Source: JAKZVK01 sp965237575 (GTDB lineage: Bacteria; Acidobacteriota; Terriglobia; Bryobacterales; UBA6623). From it: a stretch of 64,000 bases of DNA. A model generated the notes under the pieces. That model had not been told where the DNA came from. It did no database searches and saw nothing but the letters and a program-made list of their open reading frames with translations. The position numbers and the translations under genes are program-made. The stretch lies in the NCBI GenBank assembly GCA_965237575.1, contig CBDEGI010000004.1, forward strand, positions 2,852,001 through 2,916,000. Direction: 5' to 3'. Of the stretch, positions 1 through 9,200 are shown one piece after another (position 1 is the first letter of the stretch; every line of letters starts with the position of its first letter).

Positions 1-6
1 AGTCAT
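1..6 (-). CDS. start of a gene running off the left edge
   Basis: On the minus strand an ATG (6-4) lies six bases after an AAGAGG Shine-Dalgarno (complement of 13-18) and 21 bases after the sigma-factor stop. Only Met-Thr is inside the window. Genes directly downstream of ECF sigma factors often encode anti-sigma or zinc-finger membrane proteins, so that is the likeliest identity, but nothing of it can be seen here. Confidence 0.4.
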
Positions 7-27
7 AACACACCTCTTGACACCTCA

Positions 28-654
28 TTACAGGGCACGCGGTTTCTGGTCTTTCGCCAGATGAGCCAAACGTTCCCGTAGTGTTTCATAAGCGCGGAAC
101 AGCAGCGACTTCACTGCCGACACCGAGCAGCTCAACGCACCCGCGATTTGCGAGTAGTCGAGCTCTTCGTACTTGTGCATCAGCACCGCGGCCCGCTGCT
201 TCTCGGGCAGGGCGGCGATGGCACGGCGCACCACGTCGAGATGCGCGGCGGCGACCATCTCCTGCTCACGGTTGCTACGCGTATCGGCCGGCTCAAAAGC
301 TTGCCGGTCTTCCTGTTCCACGTCCAGACTGCGCTGGCGCTTTTCACCCTTGTGGTCGCGTAAGCTGTTCAGCGCCAGGTGCGTAGTGATCCGAAACAGC
401 CAAGTCGTGAACTTGGCGGTAGGCTCGTAGTTCGCACGGGCCCGGTAGACCCGCAGAAAAACCTCCTGCGCCAGTTCCTCGGCTACGCCCTGGTTCTGGA
501 CCATGCGGTACAGGTAGTTGACCACCGACCGGCGATACTTGCCAAGAAGCAACTCGAAGCTGTACGCGTCACCGTCCTTGACGCGAAGCATCAACTGAGC
601 ATCTGGCTCCAACGTGGCGGCCACTCCCACACGTTCTTCAACACGCTCGGGCAT
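28..654 (-). CDS. ECF-type RNA polymerase sigma factor
   Basis: A 208-residue sigma-70 family protein that would direct RNA polymerase to a dedicated promoter set. Region 2 lies at about residues 33-100: FELLLGKYRR, then a helix with ELAQEVFLRVYRA, then TAKFTTWLFRI for -10 recognition. Region 4 lies at about 145-195, with LPEKQRAAVLMHKYEELDYS followed by a helix-turn-helix (IAGALSCSVSAVKSLLFRA). Regions 1.1 and 3 are absent, which is the ECF architecture. The start used is ATG 654. It has no clear Shine-Dalgarno, so an internal GTG is possible. The gene directly downstream at the window edge may be its anti-sigma factor. The regulon is unknown. Confidence 0.93.
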   Translation of the reverse strand: MPERVEERVGVAATLEPDAQLMLRVKDGDAYSFELLLGKYRRSVVNYLYRMVQNQGVAEELAQEVFLRVYRARANYEPTAKFTTWLFRITTHLALNSLRDHKGEKRQRSLDVEQEDRQAFEPADTRSNREQEMVAAAHLDVVRRAIAALPEKQRAAVLMHKYEELDYSQIAGALSCSVSAVKSLLFRAYETLRERLAHLAKDQKPRAL

Positions 655-1050
655 GGAAAAGTTGCGGAAAAAGACTAGAGGCCCTGCCGGAACGGGCAGT
701 ACTAGAACTATATCGCAGCTTGGGGCCGCGGAAGGACGTCCGACCGGTCCCCGGGCCGAGGCTGCGGGCGGACCGATGTGGCGGGCCGCTTAGGTTCCTT
801 ATCGGCCGGGAGGCCGCGTGGAGGGGAGGCTCGGAGAAACGGGTGGCTGTTTCGTGTTCCCCGCCCCCGTATCTTGCGAAGAGTAAGGCTCATCCACCCC
901 TGCCGGGGCTACGGTCCGTTTGCGGATGCGGCTATGCGTGTGCAGCCCCTTGCGCCGAGGGTGAGCGCGGACTTCCGTCCGCGCCTCCGAAGTGGCGGGT
1001 GGGCAAAGTTGCGCCGGGCCGGGGCGCAAAGCGGTCGTCGAGGCCGGGTG
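655..1050. other. intergenic region with a GC hairpin, no gene seen
   Basis: I see no convincing coding sequence here; the open frames are shadows. It holds the promoter region of the sigma-factor gene, including a small CTGCC...GGCAG palindrome near 683-699. It also holds a perfect 8-bp stem with a TTCC loop at 965-984, in the 3' region of the minus-strand thpR gene. The hairpin lacks a T-run and looks more like a short dispersed palindrome than a standard terminator. Confidence 0.6.
965..984. repeat. perfect hairpin GCGCGGAC-TTCC-GTCCGCGC
   Basis: An 8-bp perfect stem with a four-base loop, 66 bases downstream of the thpR stop on its coding strand. There is no U-tract on either side. It could stabilise the 3' end of the thpR message or be a copy of a small dispersed palindrome. 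The sequence alone does not decide. Confidence 0.5.
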
Positions 1051-1656
1051 CTAGACCTGGCCCGCCATCACGGTGCGGGCGGCCAACGCAGGCTCCTGCT
1101 CGGGCACGATCGAGAACGGGAACTCCGTCACCTTGCGGTAGATCACGCCCGAGTTGGTAGGCGTGCTCTCGAAGAGCACGAAGCGGTCCGGCGAGATCGT
1201 ACCGAACTCGCGCGTGGGCAACTCCTCGATGGCCAGGTGCAGGTCGTCGAGCGCTTCGCCCTCGCGGACTCGCCCCAGCGTCAAGTGCGGGAAGTAGGGC
1301 CGCACTTCCGGGGCGATCCCCAGCGGCTGAAGCGCGGCATCGATATTGCTGGCCAACTGACGCAGGGACGGAGTGTTTTCGGCGCCGACCCAGAAAACGC
1401 GCGGGTGCCTGGTGTTGGGGGAAAAGCCCATCCCAGCCAAGGGAACGTCCAGCGACGTGGGGCAGCGGATTTCGGTGAGCGCCGAAACCACTTCATCGAC
1501 ACGGTGAACCTCCCACTGCCCAATGTACTTGAGCGTCACGTGCATGTTGTGCGGATGGACGAAGCGGATTGGCGCGTAGGGTTGCAGGCGCCGTACCAAC
1601 TCGGTCAAGTTGGCAATGACCTTGGCATTGAGTTCAAGTGCAGTGAAAAGACGCAT
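1051..1656 (-). CDS. thpR: RNA 2',3'-cyclic phosphodiesterase (ThpR/LigT, 2H family)
   Basis: A 201-residue member of the 2H phosphoesterase superfamily, which hydrolyses 2',3'-cyclic phosphates on RNA ends. Both catalytic HxTx motifs are present: H39-V-T-L and H124-L-T-L. Length is normal for the family. I chose ATG 1656 because the family typically starts MRLF-hydrophobic, as here (MRLFTALEL). A GTG at 1698 would add 14 residues that do not resemble the family. It is the last gene of a minus-strand run, 64 bases after the small carboxypeptidase-regulatory gene, and may be cotranscribed with it. Confidence 0.9.
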   Translation of the reverse strand: MRLFTALELNAKVIANLTELVRRLQPYAPIRFVHPHNMHVTLKYIGQWEVHRVDEVVSALTEIRCPTSLDVPLAGMGFSPNTRHPRVFWVGAENTPSLRQLASNIDAALQPLGIAPEVRPYFPHLTLGRVREGEALDDLHLAIEELPTREFGTISPDRFVLFESTPTNSGVIYRKVTEFPFSIVPEQEPALAARTVMAGQV

Positions 1657-1720
1657 CCTCTTCCAGACCTTCTCAAAGATTTTGAATATAGTCCACACCG
1701 AAGGGCCGACCGCCCCGGTG

Positions 1721-2089
1721 CTACTTCGTAACGGAAAACTGCTCTTGCGGCGGCTTGAGCGTGATCGTCAGGGCTTGTTGCGGCGGAGCGACGTCAAAGC
1801 GTTCGCCGAACGTCTGATACCCCTCCGCAATCACCTGCACCAGCACGGCCGAGTCGAAGATGGGCGGAAGCGGCGCGGTGCCCTGCTGGCTGGTCCTCAA
1901 TTGAAATATTTCTCCGATCTTCTTTTTTTTCTTCCCCTTCAGTGTCTTGACAACGACGCTTGCCTGCGCGACCGGCTCCCCGCTCTCGTTCTGAACACTG
2001 ATGTCGACCTGGGTCGCCTCTTTTTTCGCGTGGACGAGTGTTGGCGCCGCCAGCAGTCCCGACAACAATACGGGTAGGAACAGCTTCAT
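1721..2089 (-). CDS. small secreted carboxypeptidase-regulatory-like domain protein
   Basis: A 122-residue protein with a signal peptide (MKLFLPVLLSGLLAAPTLVHA) followed by one beta-sandwich of the carboxypeptidase-regulatory type: VDISVQNESGEPVAQASVVV, then a Lys-rich turn, then VQVIAEGYQTFGERFDV. Such domains are usually structural or ligand-binding modules on secreted proteins. ATG 2089 is preceded by a GGAAAGAG-type Shine-Dalgarno, and upstream in-frame codons lie before the signal peptide. The coding strand carries a run of eight A residues in the KGKKKKK segment, a potential slippage site. It lies between the receptor-like gene and thpR in the same run. Its partner is unknown. Confidence 0.75.
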   Translation of the reverse strand: MKLFLPVLLSGLLAAPTLVHAKKEATQVDISVQNESGEPVAQASVVVKTLKGKKKKKIGEIFQLRTSQQGTAPLPPIFDSAVLVQVIAEGYQTFGERFDVAPPQQALTITLKPPQEQFSVTK

Positions 2090-2163
2090 TCTGATCTGCT
2101 CTTTCCTTCGCCATGTACCTTCACCGTGTACTTTTACCCTGGGGAGGACTTGCCGTGGCATGG

Positions 2164-3987
2164 CTAGAAAATGAAGCTCAGCGCGCCGCGATAGTTACGA
2201 ATCGCCTGGAAAAGATACATCTGCTGTCCGTCGTGGGTCTGGATCGGCGTGTATCCCGTCTTGAGGAGATTACTGAAGTTTGCCGTTGCCTCGAGCTTAC
2301 CGGGCAGCCCGCCCGAGAAGGGCAGCGGCTGCCGAATGATCAGATTGAGCCCCGGGTCCGAACGCGACGCAAAGTCGTTATACACGTCGGGAGCGATGAC
2401 GGCGGGTACGCTGCTCCACTGGTAGGCGGACAGCAGGAAGGTACCGCTCTTGGGGATCTCGGTCGAAATCGAAGCCGTCACCAACTGCGCCCGCTTTACG
2501 GCCAGCGCGCGACGCAACTCATCCATCGAGGGGCCTTCCAACTGTCCGGTTGTGGGCGCAAGCACGCCCGCCGAGCCGTAGCCGATGGCCGCCTGCAGCC
2601 GGTCTTTGATCCGTCGCGCGTAGGAGACACGGTAGCCCGACGAGTGGAAGCGTCCCGCGTTGAGCGTCGAGCTGGCGGAGAAGAGGTCGGGCAGGACATC
2701 ACCGTCGGCGAAATAGTCCTGCGGGACCCTCGTCGACAACGCCGCATCGCTCATCGAATCCTCATAGACCGCCGCCTCGATCACGCCCTCGCCGACCTTC
2801 TCGCGGTAAGAGATCTCGACGTGCTCGGTGCGCTGCACCGTCGGACGGCCGCCGCTAACCGCTACGCGCGGGAACAGGCCGAGAGACGACACCTGGCGTC
2901 GTAGCGATTCGTTCTCGTCGGCGACGACGCTCTCCTGCGCGTGTGGAACGCCGGAAGCGTAGCGCACATGAATCTCTCGGCGGTCGCCCAACTCGTAGAC
3001 CAACCGCCCATAGGGGCTGACGAAGTTCAGGCGATTCAGGAAGCGGACCGACTCATACAGAAAGCCGTACTCGAACCGCATCGACTCGCCCAACTTCGCC
3101 GCATCGGCAAAGCCGAGGGTCACCGTCTGTAGCGCCGGCCCGTTGTGCTCGTTCTGCGGGCCGAAGATCGCCTGGCGCGCCGCCGAGGGCATCTGGAGCT
3201 GTCGCACCGTGAGCGACACCTCGGGGGCGCCGACCGGCAAGTCGCGCTTGAAGCTCGTACGGAAGGCCGCCGCCGGAACGCCGGTGGTCGAGCCGTAGCC
3301 GAGGTTTCCGCTGACGACGACATCGTTGTTGCCGAACATCGAGGTGGCCACCGCAAACGCGGTGCCGAGATCCGACTCGTTGGCCAGGGCCGTCTGACGC
3401 GTTCCCGCGCCGGCGCTGACTTGGGCGTAACCGTGCGTGTCGGCGAAGCGGCCCGAAGCCCGGCGAATCACTCTCTTGGTTTCGTCGTCGAGTGAGGGTA
3501 GATAGCGCAGCACCGGGCGGGTCGAGCTGGAGGTCCGCAGTACCCACTTCCAGTCGTCGCTCATGTCGCGCACCTGGCTGCCGCCGGGAAAGACCATCTG
3601 CAGCGTGCTCAACAGGCCGCGCAAGCTCACGTCGAGAATCGCACTCGAGCCGGAGATGACTTCGATGCCGGCTTTCGTTACAGGCAGGAAACTATCCAGC
3701 GAGACGCGGATCGAGTAGTTGCCGGGAAAGAGCTTCTCGACGGCGAACAGCCCGTCGTGATTGCTGTAAACGCGCGTGGCTACGGAGCCGTCCGCGGTCA
3801 GCAGGGTGACCAGCGCCCCAATCTGTGGGATGCCCCTCTCATCACGGACCAGTCCGCGAATCGAGCCGAGGATGGCCGCGTCGAGGACGGGTACCGCGAG
3901 GAAGGCCGCAATCAGGGGGATAGTTCGAGCCCGGCGAGCCAAGCGACGCAGCGCAGCTTTCAACCCTAGACCTTCGCTCATCGTCAT
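2164..3987 (-). CDS. TonB-receptor-like outer-membrane protein with N-terminal carboxypeptidase-regulatory domain
   Basis: About 607 residues. The N-terminus has a hydrophobic export segment (TIPLIAAFLAVPVLDAAILG). A carboxypeptidase-regulatory-like domain follows (GSIRGLVRDERGIPQIGALV ... LFPGNYSIRVSLDSF). The remainder is rich in alternating, aromatic-ended strands typical of an outer-membrane barrel (ETANFSNLLKTGYTPI-like turns; C-terminal YRGALSFIF ending in Phe). This layout matches the OAR/TonB-receptor-like proteins common in acidobacteria, but it is short and no TonB box or plug domain is evident. ATG 3987 and 3981 and GTG 4047 are alternative starts; I prefer 3987. It lies immediately downstream of the GWxTD gene, probably in one operon. 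Confidence 0.75.
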   Translation of the reverse strand: MTMSEGLGLKAALRRLARRARTIPLIAAFLAVPVLDAAILGSIRGLVRDERGIPQIGALVTLLTADGSVATRVYSNHDGLFAVEKLFPGNYSIRVSLDSFLPVTKAGIEVISGSSAILDVSLRGLLSTLQMVFPGGSQVRDMSDDWKWVLRTSSSTRPVLRYLPSLDDETKRVIRRASGRFADTHGYAQVSAGAGTRQTALANESDLGTAFAVATSMFGNNDVVVSGNLGYGSTTGVPAAAFRTSFKRDLPVGAPEVSLTVRQLQMPSAARQAIFGPQNEHNGPALQTVTLGFADAAKLGESMRFEYGFLYESVRFLNRLNFVSPYGRLVYELGDRREIHVRYASGVPHAQESVVADENESLRRQVSSLGLFPRVAVSGGRPTVQRTEHVEISYREKVGEGVIEAAVYEDSMSDAALSTRVPQDYFADGDVLPDLFSASSTLNAGRFHSSGYRVSYARRIKDRLQAAIGYGSAGVLAPTTGQLEGPSMDELRRALAVKRAQLVTASISTEIPKSGTFLLSAYQWSSVPAVIAPDVYNDFASRSDPGLNLIIRQPLPFSGGLPGKLEATANFSNLLKTGYTPIQTHDGQQMYLFQAIRNYRGALSFIF

Positions 3988-4048
3988 CCGATTGGCGTTC
4001 TCTACTCCTTGGATAGGTCCGGCTCTTCGGTTTTGCTTCCCAACCACT

Positions 4049-5710
4049 TCACTTGTCCTTGATCTTGAAGGTCGCGGTGGGCGTCAGAGTCTCGTTCTTG
4101 ACGCCGTCGGCCACCCGCAAGCTGAGACGATACTCGCCAGGGTCCAACGTCTTCAAGGGCAGCAGTTTCTCCACAACCATCTGCCGGCCCGAGGCACCGC
4201 GAATCTTGTCGATGTCTTCGGTGAAATCGAGCAACAACTCATCGGGCTGGTCGAGCTTGGCTACCTGGTAGGTGACGGTACCCTGCGGCATGCTCGCCTC
4301 GTCCTCACCGAGATTGTAAACCTCCAGATAGATCCCCAGCCGCTCGGTCTGTTTGAACTCCTCGGTAATCCGCGGCCTGACCTTGGAGCTGCCAATAACG
4401 AACGCTCCGGTGCCAAGGGTCCTGGTGGGGACGCGCTCGATACGGTCGGCCAAGATCAGAGAACTGGAAGCCAGCTTTTCATCATCGAACTTCGGCACTC
4501 GAAGGGCCGTCTTATAGGTGGCCATCGTTTCGCCCACGATGTCCTTGGTCACGACCTCGAGACGGAACATGCCGGGCGCCAAGACCACCGGCTTTTGGTA
4601 GATCGAGGATCTCTCGGACTCGTAAGGCAGCCGCTCGGCCGTTGTGTCGACGGTGACGACATCCTCGAAGACCGCCACTACCCGCCGGGTGACACTCGTG
4701 ATACGGCCGTAGATGTTGACGATCGCCCTGTGCCGGCCGTCTTCTTCCCTGAAGATCAAGTCCTTGTTCTCGAGTTGGACCGTCACGCCGGTCAGGATGC
4801 TGTCGTTGGTGATGCGCGTGTACTGGACATCGACGGTGAACGGCAGGGTGTTGTACTCGATCGTCGAATCGACCACGGCTTCGAGGTCTTTGAACTTGAC
4901 TTCGGGGGGCTTTTGCAGTGCCGCATAGCGCTGCAGGCGCTCGAACTGGTTGTAGCGCATGCTCTGCATGCCGCCGACAGGTGAGCCCATGCGAGTGCCG
5001 TCGGTGCGCATGAAGCGGTCTCTCTTCTCCGACATCCCCATTTGTTCGGCCATGGTCAAGCCGGCGCCGGGCACATGAAGCAGCGCGTCCTTGTCGGACG
5101 GGTCGAGCGTCATGCGGTATTCGCCGGTCATGGTGGGATCGACGAACTCGATCAACACGTCTTGGCCCACGCCTTCGATCCAGCGATAGCGCCAGATTTC
5201 GAAGGGATAGGTCGAGGTCGATCCGCCACCCTCTTCGTAGGGGCGCTGGTACATACCGCCCGAGGGATGGGACTCGATCTCATCGGGCGGACCATGCGCG
5301 ATATAGATGCGACCGCGGTCCGTCTTCCAGCCCGGCCAACCCGACTGATACCGCTCGTTGGAGAAGGCAATGCGGCGGTAGTGCTCCTCTCGCATCTCGT
5401 TCTCCATCGTGTCCGGCGTGGGATCACGCCGCAGCCAGAATTGCTCGATGAAGTTCTCGCGCTCCTCGATGGTCGCTAAGCCGAGGAACGTCTTCTTCTC
5501 GTCGCCGGTGATGATGTAAAGGACGTCCTCGTCGAGCCACTTCTTGAAGGGTCCACGCAACTCCTTGCGCAGGCGCTTCAGGCGCTTCTTCTCTTCTTTC
5601 TTGGAGAGCTTGCGAGGAGCCTGATCTTCCGCGGCGCTCAGCGGCGACGTAGGGAAGAACAGGGCGAGACACAACAAGAGCGAACCGCTACGAAACAGCT
5701 TTCGCATCAT
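4049..5710 (-). CDS. GWxTD domain-containing secreted protein
   Basis: A 553-residue exported protein. It has a signal peptide (about 1-27), a strongly basic Lys/Arg-rich stretch (35-60), and then the GWxTD domain with its diagnostic GWKTDRG at about 127-133, preceded by RRDPTPDTMENEMREEHYRR. The C-terminal half is beta-rich, with repeats such as GTVTYQVAKLD and DPGEYRLSLRVADG resembling Ig-like folds. GWxTD proteins are conserved in acidobacteria and relatives, but their biochemical role is not established. Three tandem starts exist (GTG 5713, ATG 5710, ATG 5707), with GGAG about nine bases before 5710. A strong sigma-70 promoter lies at 5795-5823. It appears to be the first gene of the minus-strand run to 1051. 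Confidence 0.88.
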   Translation of the reverse strand: MMRKLFRSGSLLLCLALFFPTSPLSAAEDQAPRKLSKKEEKKRLKRLRKELRGPFKKWLDEDVLYIITGDEKKTFLGLATIEERENFIEQFWLRRDPTPDTMENEMREEHYRRIAFSNERYQSGWPGWKTDRGRIYIAHGPPDEIESHPSGGMYQRPYEEGGGSTSTYPFEIWRYRWIEGVGQDVLIEFVDPTMTGEYRMTLDPSDKDALLHVPGAGLTMAEQMGMSEKRDRFMRTDGTRMGSPVGGMQSMRYNQFERLQRYAALQKPPEVKFKDLEAVVDSTIEYNTLPFTVDVQYTRITNDSILTGVTVQLENKDLIFREEDGRHRAIVNIYGRITSVTRRVVAVFEDVVTVDTTAERLPYESERSSIYQKPVVLAPGMFRLEVVTKDIVGETMATYKTALRVPKFDDEKLASSSLILADRIERVPTRTLGTGAFVIGSSKVRPRITEEFKQTERLGIYLEVYNLGEDEASMPQGTVTYQVAKLDQPDELLLDFTEDIDKIRGASGRQMVVEKLLPLKTLDPGEYRLSLRVADGVKNETLTPTATFKIKDK

Positions 5711-5794
5711 CACCTCTAACTCCTAACTCCTTCAACGGGCGGACAATCGCGACCCTGTTCGAAGAAGAGCCCGAAGGCCACTACTCTAGCCTCG

Positions 5795-5823
5795 ATTCTA
5801 GGCGCTCAGCCCCCGAACGTCAA
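5795..5823 (-). promoter_or_regulatory. sigma-70-type promoter for the GWxTD operon
   Basis: Reading the minus strand: TTGACG (complement of 5818-5823), a 17-base spacer, then TAGAAT (complement of 5795-5800). Predicted transcription starts about 80 bases before the GWxTD start codon. Both hexamers are close to consensus and the spacing is ideal. Confidence 0.65.
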
Positions 5824-6189
5824 GCGAAACATGGTAAACAAATCACACTGACCACCCTACCCCTCAGGCGTCTATACGATCGACCTAGGTTTGAGGTTTC
5901 AAGGCCCGGCGCAGCCCCCGAGGACGCCGGGCAGTCCCGGCACCGGTTGGAGCGGGAACCATGCGCCGGCAGAAGGCCGCCAAGGCGCTGTCGCTGGGGC
6001 TCCGCGGCCGAATGCGCGCGCGTTGGCTCGCCCGAGCGGCTATTGAAGCCCCCTACCAGGATTCACAGGCACTTTCTTCCAGAACTCGGATTCCCTCATT
6101 GACGCGGCGGCGGCGGCCGGCGGCAACTTGTATGGGGCTCAAGTACTTAGACCTCAGGCATTTAGGGCCCGTCACGGCCCACTTGGCTT

Positions 6190-6206
6190 TGGCATCACGC
6201 GTGCTA
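6190..6206 (+). promoter_or_regulatory. sigma-54 (-24/-12) promoter-like element
   Basis: TGGCAT at 6190-6195, five bases, then GTGCTA at 6201-6206. The invariant GG and GC dinucleotides are separated by exactly ten bases, as in sigma-54 promoters (TGGCAC-N5-TTGCW). It lies about 70 bases before the histidine-kinase start. The response regulator of the same locus is a sigma-54 activator, so autoregulation is plausible. Confidence 0.6.
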
Positions 6207-6272
6207 TAAAGAGATAACCGTCTTTCTCCGGGGTGAAGTGCGTCTATTTAGCACCGGGGCGAGAGCGCGGAT

Positions 6273-9200
6273 GTGCGGATGAAGCAGGATCTGACAAAGC
6301 GGATTGGGACGGCGCTGCTGGCGACGGCGACGGTGGCCTGCGTCCTGATCGCCCTGCTCAATTTTGCGCAAAGACGGCAGATCGAGCGGGCTCACGATGG
6401 CGTCGTGTGGGCCGACAGCGCCGGCGGCGTCGAGGCGTTGCGAGTCGCTCCCGAGGGGCCTGGCGAGCAGGCCGGCATTGTCGCCGGGGATCTGCTGCGC
6501 ACGATCAACCGAGGTGCGATCGATCGTGCCGAGCAGGTCGGCGCCGCCCTTAACGCCATCGGAGCCTGGCACGAGGCCGCTTACGGCCTCGACCGCGCGG
6601 GCGCCCCATTTGACGCGCGCGTGATCATCGGCACGGCCCGCATACCGGACGTGGTTTATCACTTCCTGTGGGTGGTGGCCCTAGCGTACCTGGCGATCGG
6701 CCTGACCGTGCTCGTCAAGCGGCGCGACGAATCGATGGCGCCGCACTTCTACGCGTTCACGTTGGCATCGTTCGTGCTCTACGCCTTCAGCTACACAGGC
6801 GAACTCGGGGGGCTCGACCGGTTCGTCTACTGGGCGGACGTTTGGGCGACGCTGCTGGCGCCGGCGCTGTTTTTGCACTTCTGTTTGGTGTTCCCGGGCG
6901 GCCCAGCGTTCTTGAAAGGCTCAGGGGTGTCGCGGCTACGGCGTTCGTTGGGAGTCGCAGCATACCTGCCGGTCATCCCGCTGCTGGCGGCGTATCACTT
7001 AGCCGCGTCGGGGGCGTTCGACACCGAGATGCCGGTGGCCGACCTCAGCTTCCTGCTAGACCGGCTTTCCTACGGGCTGCTCGGCGTCTATTTCGTGCTG
7101 GGCGCGGTACTGCTGAATGCCGCCGCTCCGAAGACGGAGGATGTCGTTCTGCGGCAGCAGCGGCGCTGGCTGGCCGCGGGAGCCCTATGGGGCGTGCTGC
7201 CGTTCGCGGTGTTCTATTTGATCCCCTTCGTCAGTGGGCGAATCCCCGGCCCGAACCAAGGCCTGTCAGTCTTCTCGCTAGTGCTGATTCCGCTGGCCTT
7301 TGCGTATGCCATCGTTAAGCATCGGCTGATGGATGTTGAGGTTACCGTTCGGCGTGGAACGGCGTACACGCTGGCGACGGCGGGGACGCTGGCGCTTTTC
7401 TACGGCGTGGGTTTCGGGCTCGGAGTGGCGCTCGGTGTTCGATTGGAACAGCTTGGCCCCGCGGTGTGGGTGGTGTCGCTGGTGGTGGGCGCGCTCGCTT
7501 TTCAGCCGCTGCGCCGGCGCATCCAGACGGTTCTCGACCGGCGCTTCTATCGCGAGCGGTACGACTACCGCCGCACCCTGGTGGAGTTCGCGGCCGAGCT
7601 GAGCACCGAAACGGACCTCGACAGCATGCTTTCCGCGGCTACGAAACGGCTGGTCAAGACGCTGGGGCTGAGCCGGATGGCTATCTTTCTGCGGGACGGG
7701 GATACAGGGGATACAGAGGCGGGTAGAGCGGATTCACTCAGACAGGGCTCATTCCGGCTGGCTTGCGGCCGCGGGCTCACGGATCTGTCGGGCCGAGCGC
7801 TTGATCCGCCCAACGGCAGAGCTGACGCGCCCGATCTCGCGTTCCTGGACTCGCCAGTGCCACAGGCCGGCGGTTCGCAGTCGTACCTCTACTTCGAGAA
7901 CCCCCGGGGCGAGAGGGTGGCTTCGAGCGAGAGCGGAGCCATCGCCGAGCTTGATCTGAACTACTACGTCCCCTGCCACGTGCGGGGCCGCACGATCGCC
8001 TACCTCGGGCTCGGACGCACCGAACGCGGGGATTACCTCTCGAGTGATGACCTCAGCTTGGTCGAGACCGTCTCTGGCTCGTTCGCCATTGCACTCGAGA
8101 ACGTCCGTCTGCACGCGTCGCTCGATCACAAAGCGCGAGAGTACGAGCGGCTCAAGGACTACAAGGAGAACATCGTCGAGTCGTTGAGCGTGGGCATCGC
8201 CGCGGCCGGCCTCGACGACCGGGTGGAAAGCTGGAACACGCAACTCGAGTTGATGTTCGGCATTCCCCGGCACGAGGCCGTTGGACGCCGAATGGGCGAG
8301 TTGCTGCCGACGGCGCTGGCCGGCGAGCTGGACCGCGTGAGCGAAGACGCGGGCATTCATAACATCTACAAGTTCCGGCTAACGCCCTCCGACTTCCCGG
8401 CTCAGTTTCGAGGGGAGGCGATCGGGGAGCTACCGGCGTCCTCGGGCCCCAACGGAACGGGCGAAGACGAGGGGGAGCGTGTACTCAATGTTGTCGTCGC
8501 GCCGCTCGTGGCGAAGAACTTCGACCGCATCGGGCGGCTGATCATCTTCGACGACGTGACCGAGCGGATCGAACTCGAAGAGCAACTCGTTCAGGCCGAC
8601 AAGCTCAGCTCGATCGGCTTGCTGGCGGCCGGTGTCGCGCACGAGGTCAATACGCCGCTCGCGGTGATCTCGAGCTATGCGCAGATGCTCGCGCGGCAGG
8701 TTTCCAGCCAGCCTGGCCACGCCAAGATGCTTGACAAGATCACCTCGCAGACGTTTCGGGCCAGCGAGATTGTCAACTCGCTGCTCAGTTTCTCGCGCAC
8801 CTCGACACGTCAGTTCGAGCGCGTAGATCTGGCCAAAGCGATTCGCGACACGCTCAATCTGGTCGAACCGCAGTTCCGCCACGCCAAGATCGAGGTCGAG
8901 ACAGAGTTCGACCCCGCCGCTGCACGGGTCACGGGCAGTGCGGGCAAGCTGCAACAGGTGTTCCTCAATCTGTTCCTCAACGCGCGGGACGCGATGCCGG
9001 AAGGCGGCCGGCTGCGTGTTCGCACTGAGGCCTTTGCGGACGGCCCCTCCGCGCGCATCACGGTCAGCGACACCGGCGTTGGCATGAGCGCACAACAGGC
9101 AAAGCGGATCTTCGACCCCTTCTTCACGACCAAAGGTCCACAGCGCGGAACCGGTCTAGGCCTGGCGGTCTGCCACGGCATCATTCAAGAGCATTCCGGT

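Larger units (their letters stand above)
5714..6272. other. divergent intergenic region between GWxTD and histidine-kinase genes
   Basis: About 560 bases with no convincing gene. It carries divergent promoters: the sigma-70 promoter at 5795-5823 facing left and a sigma-54-like element at 6190-6206 facing right. The middle (about 5900-6130) is very GC-rich with a run of GCG/CGG triplets and no recognised motif. Upstream binding sites for the NtrC-type activator would be expected here, but I could not identify a clear palindrome. Confidence 0.5.

Noticed and set aside
778..1731. Long plus-strand open frame over thpR
   Set aside because: Shadow of the real minus-strand gene; Arg-rich with no domain, and the minus strand carries both HxTx motifs.
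3776..4984. Plus-strand open frame of about 400 codons
   Set aside because: Overlaps the GWxTD and receptor-like genes on the other strand; composition is typical of an antisense frame.
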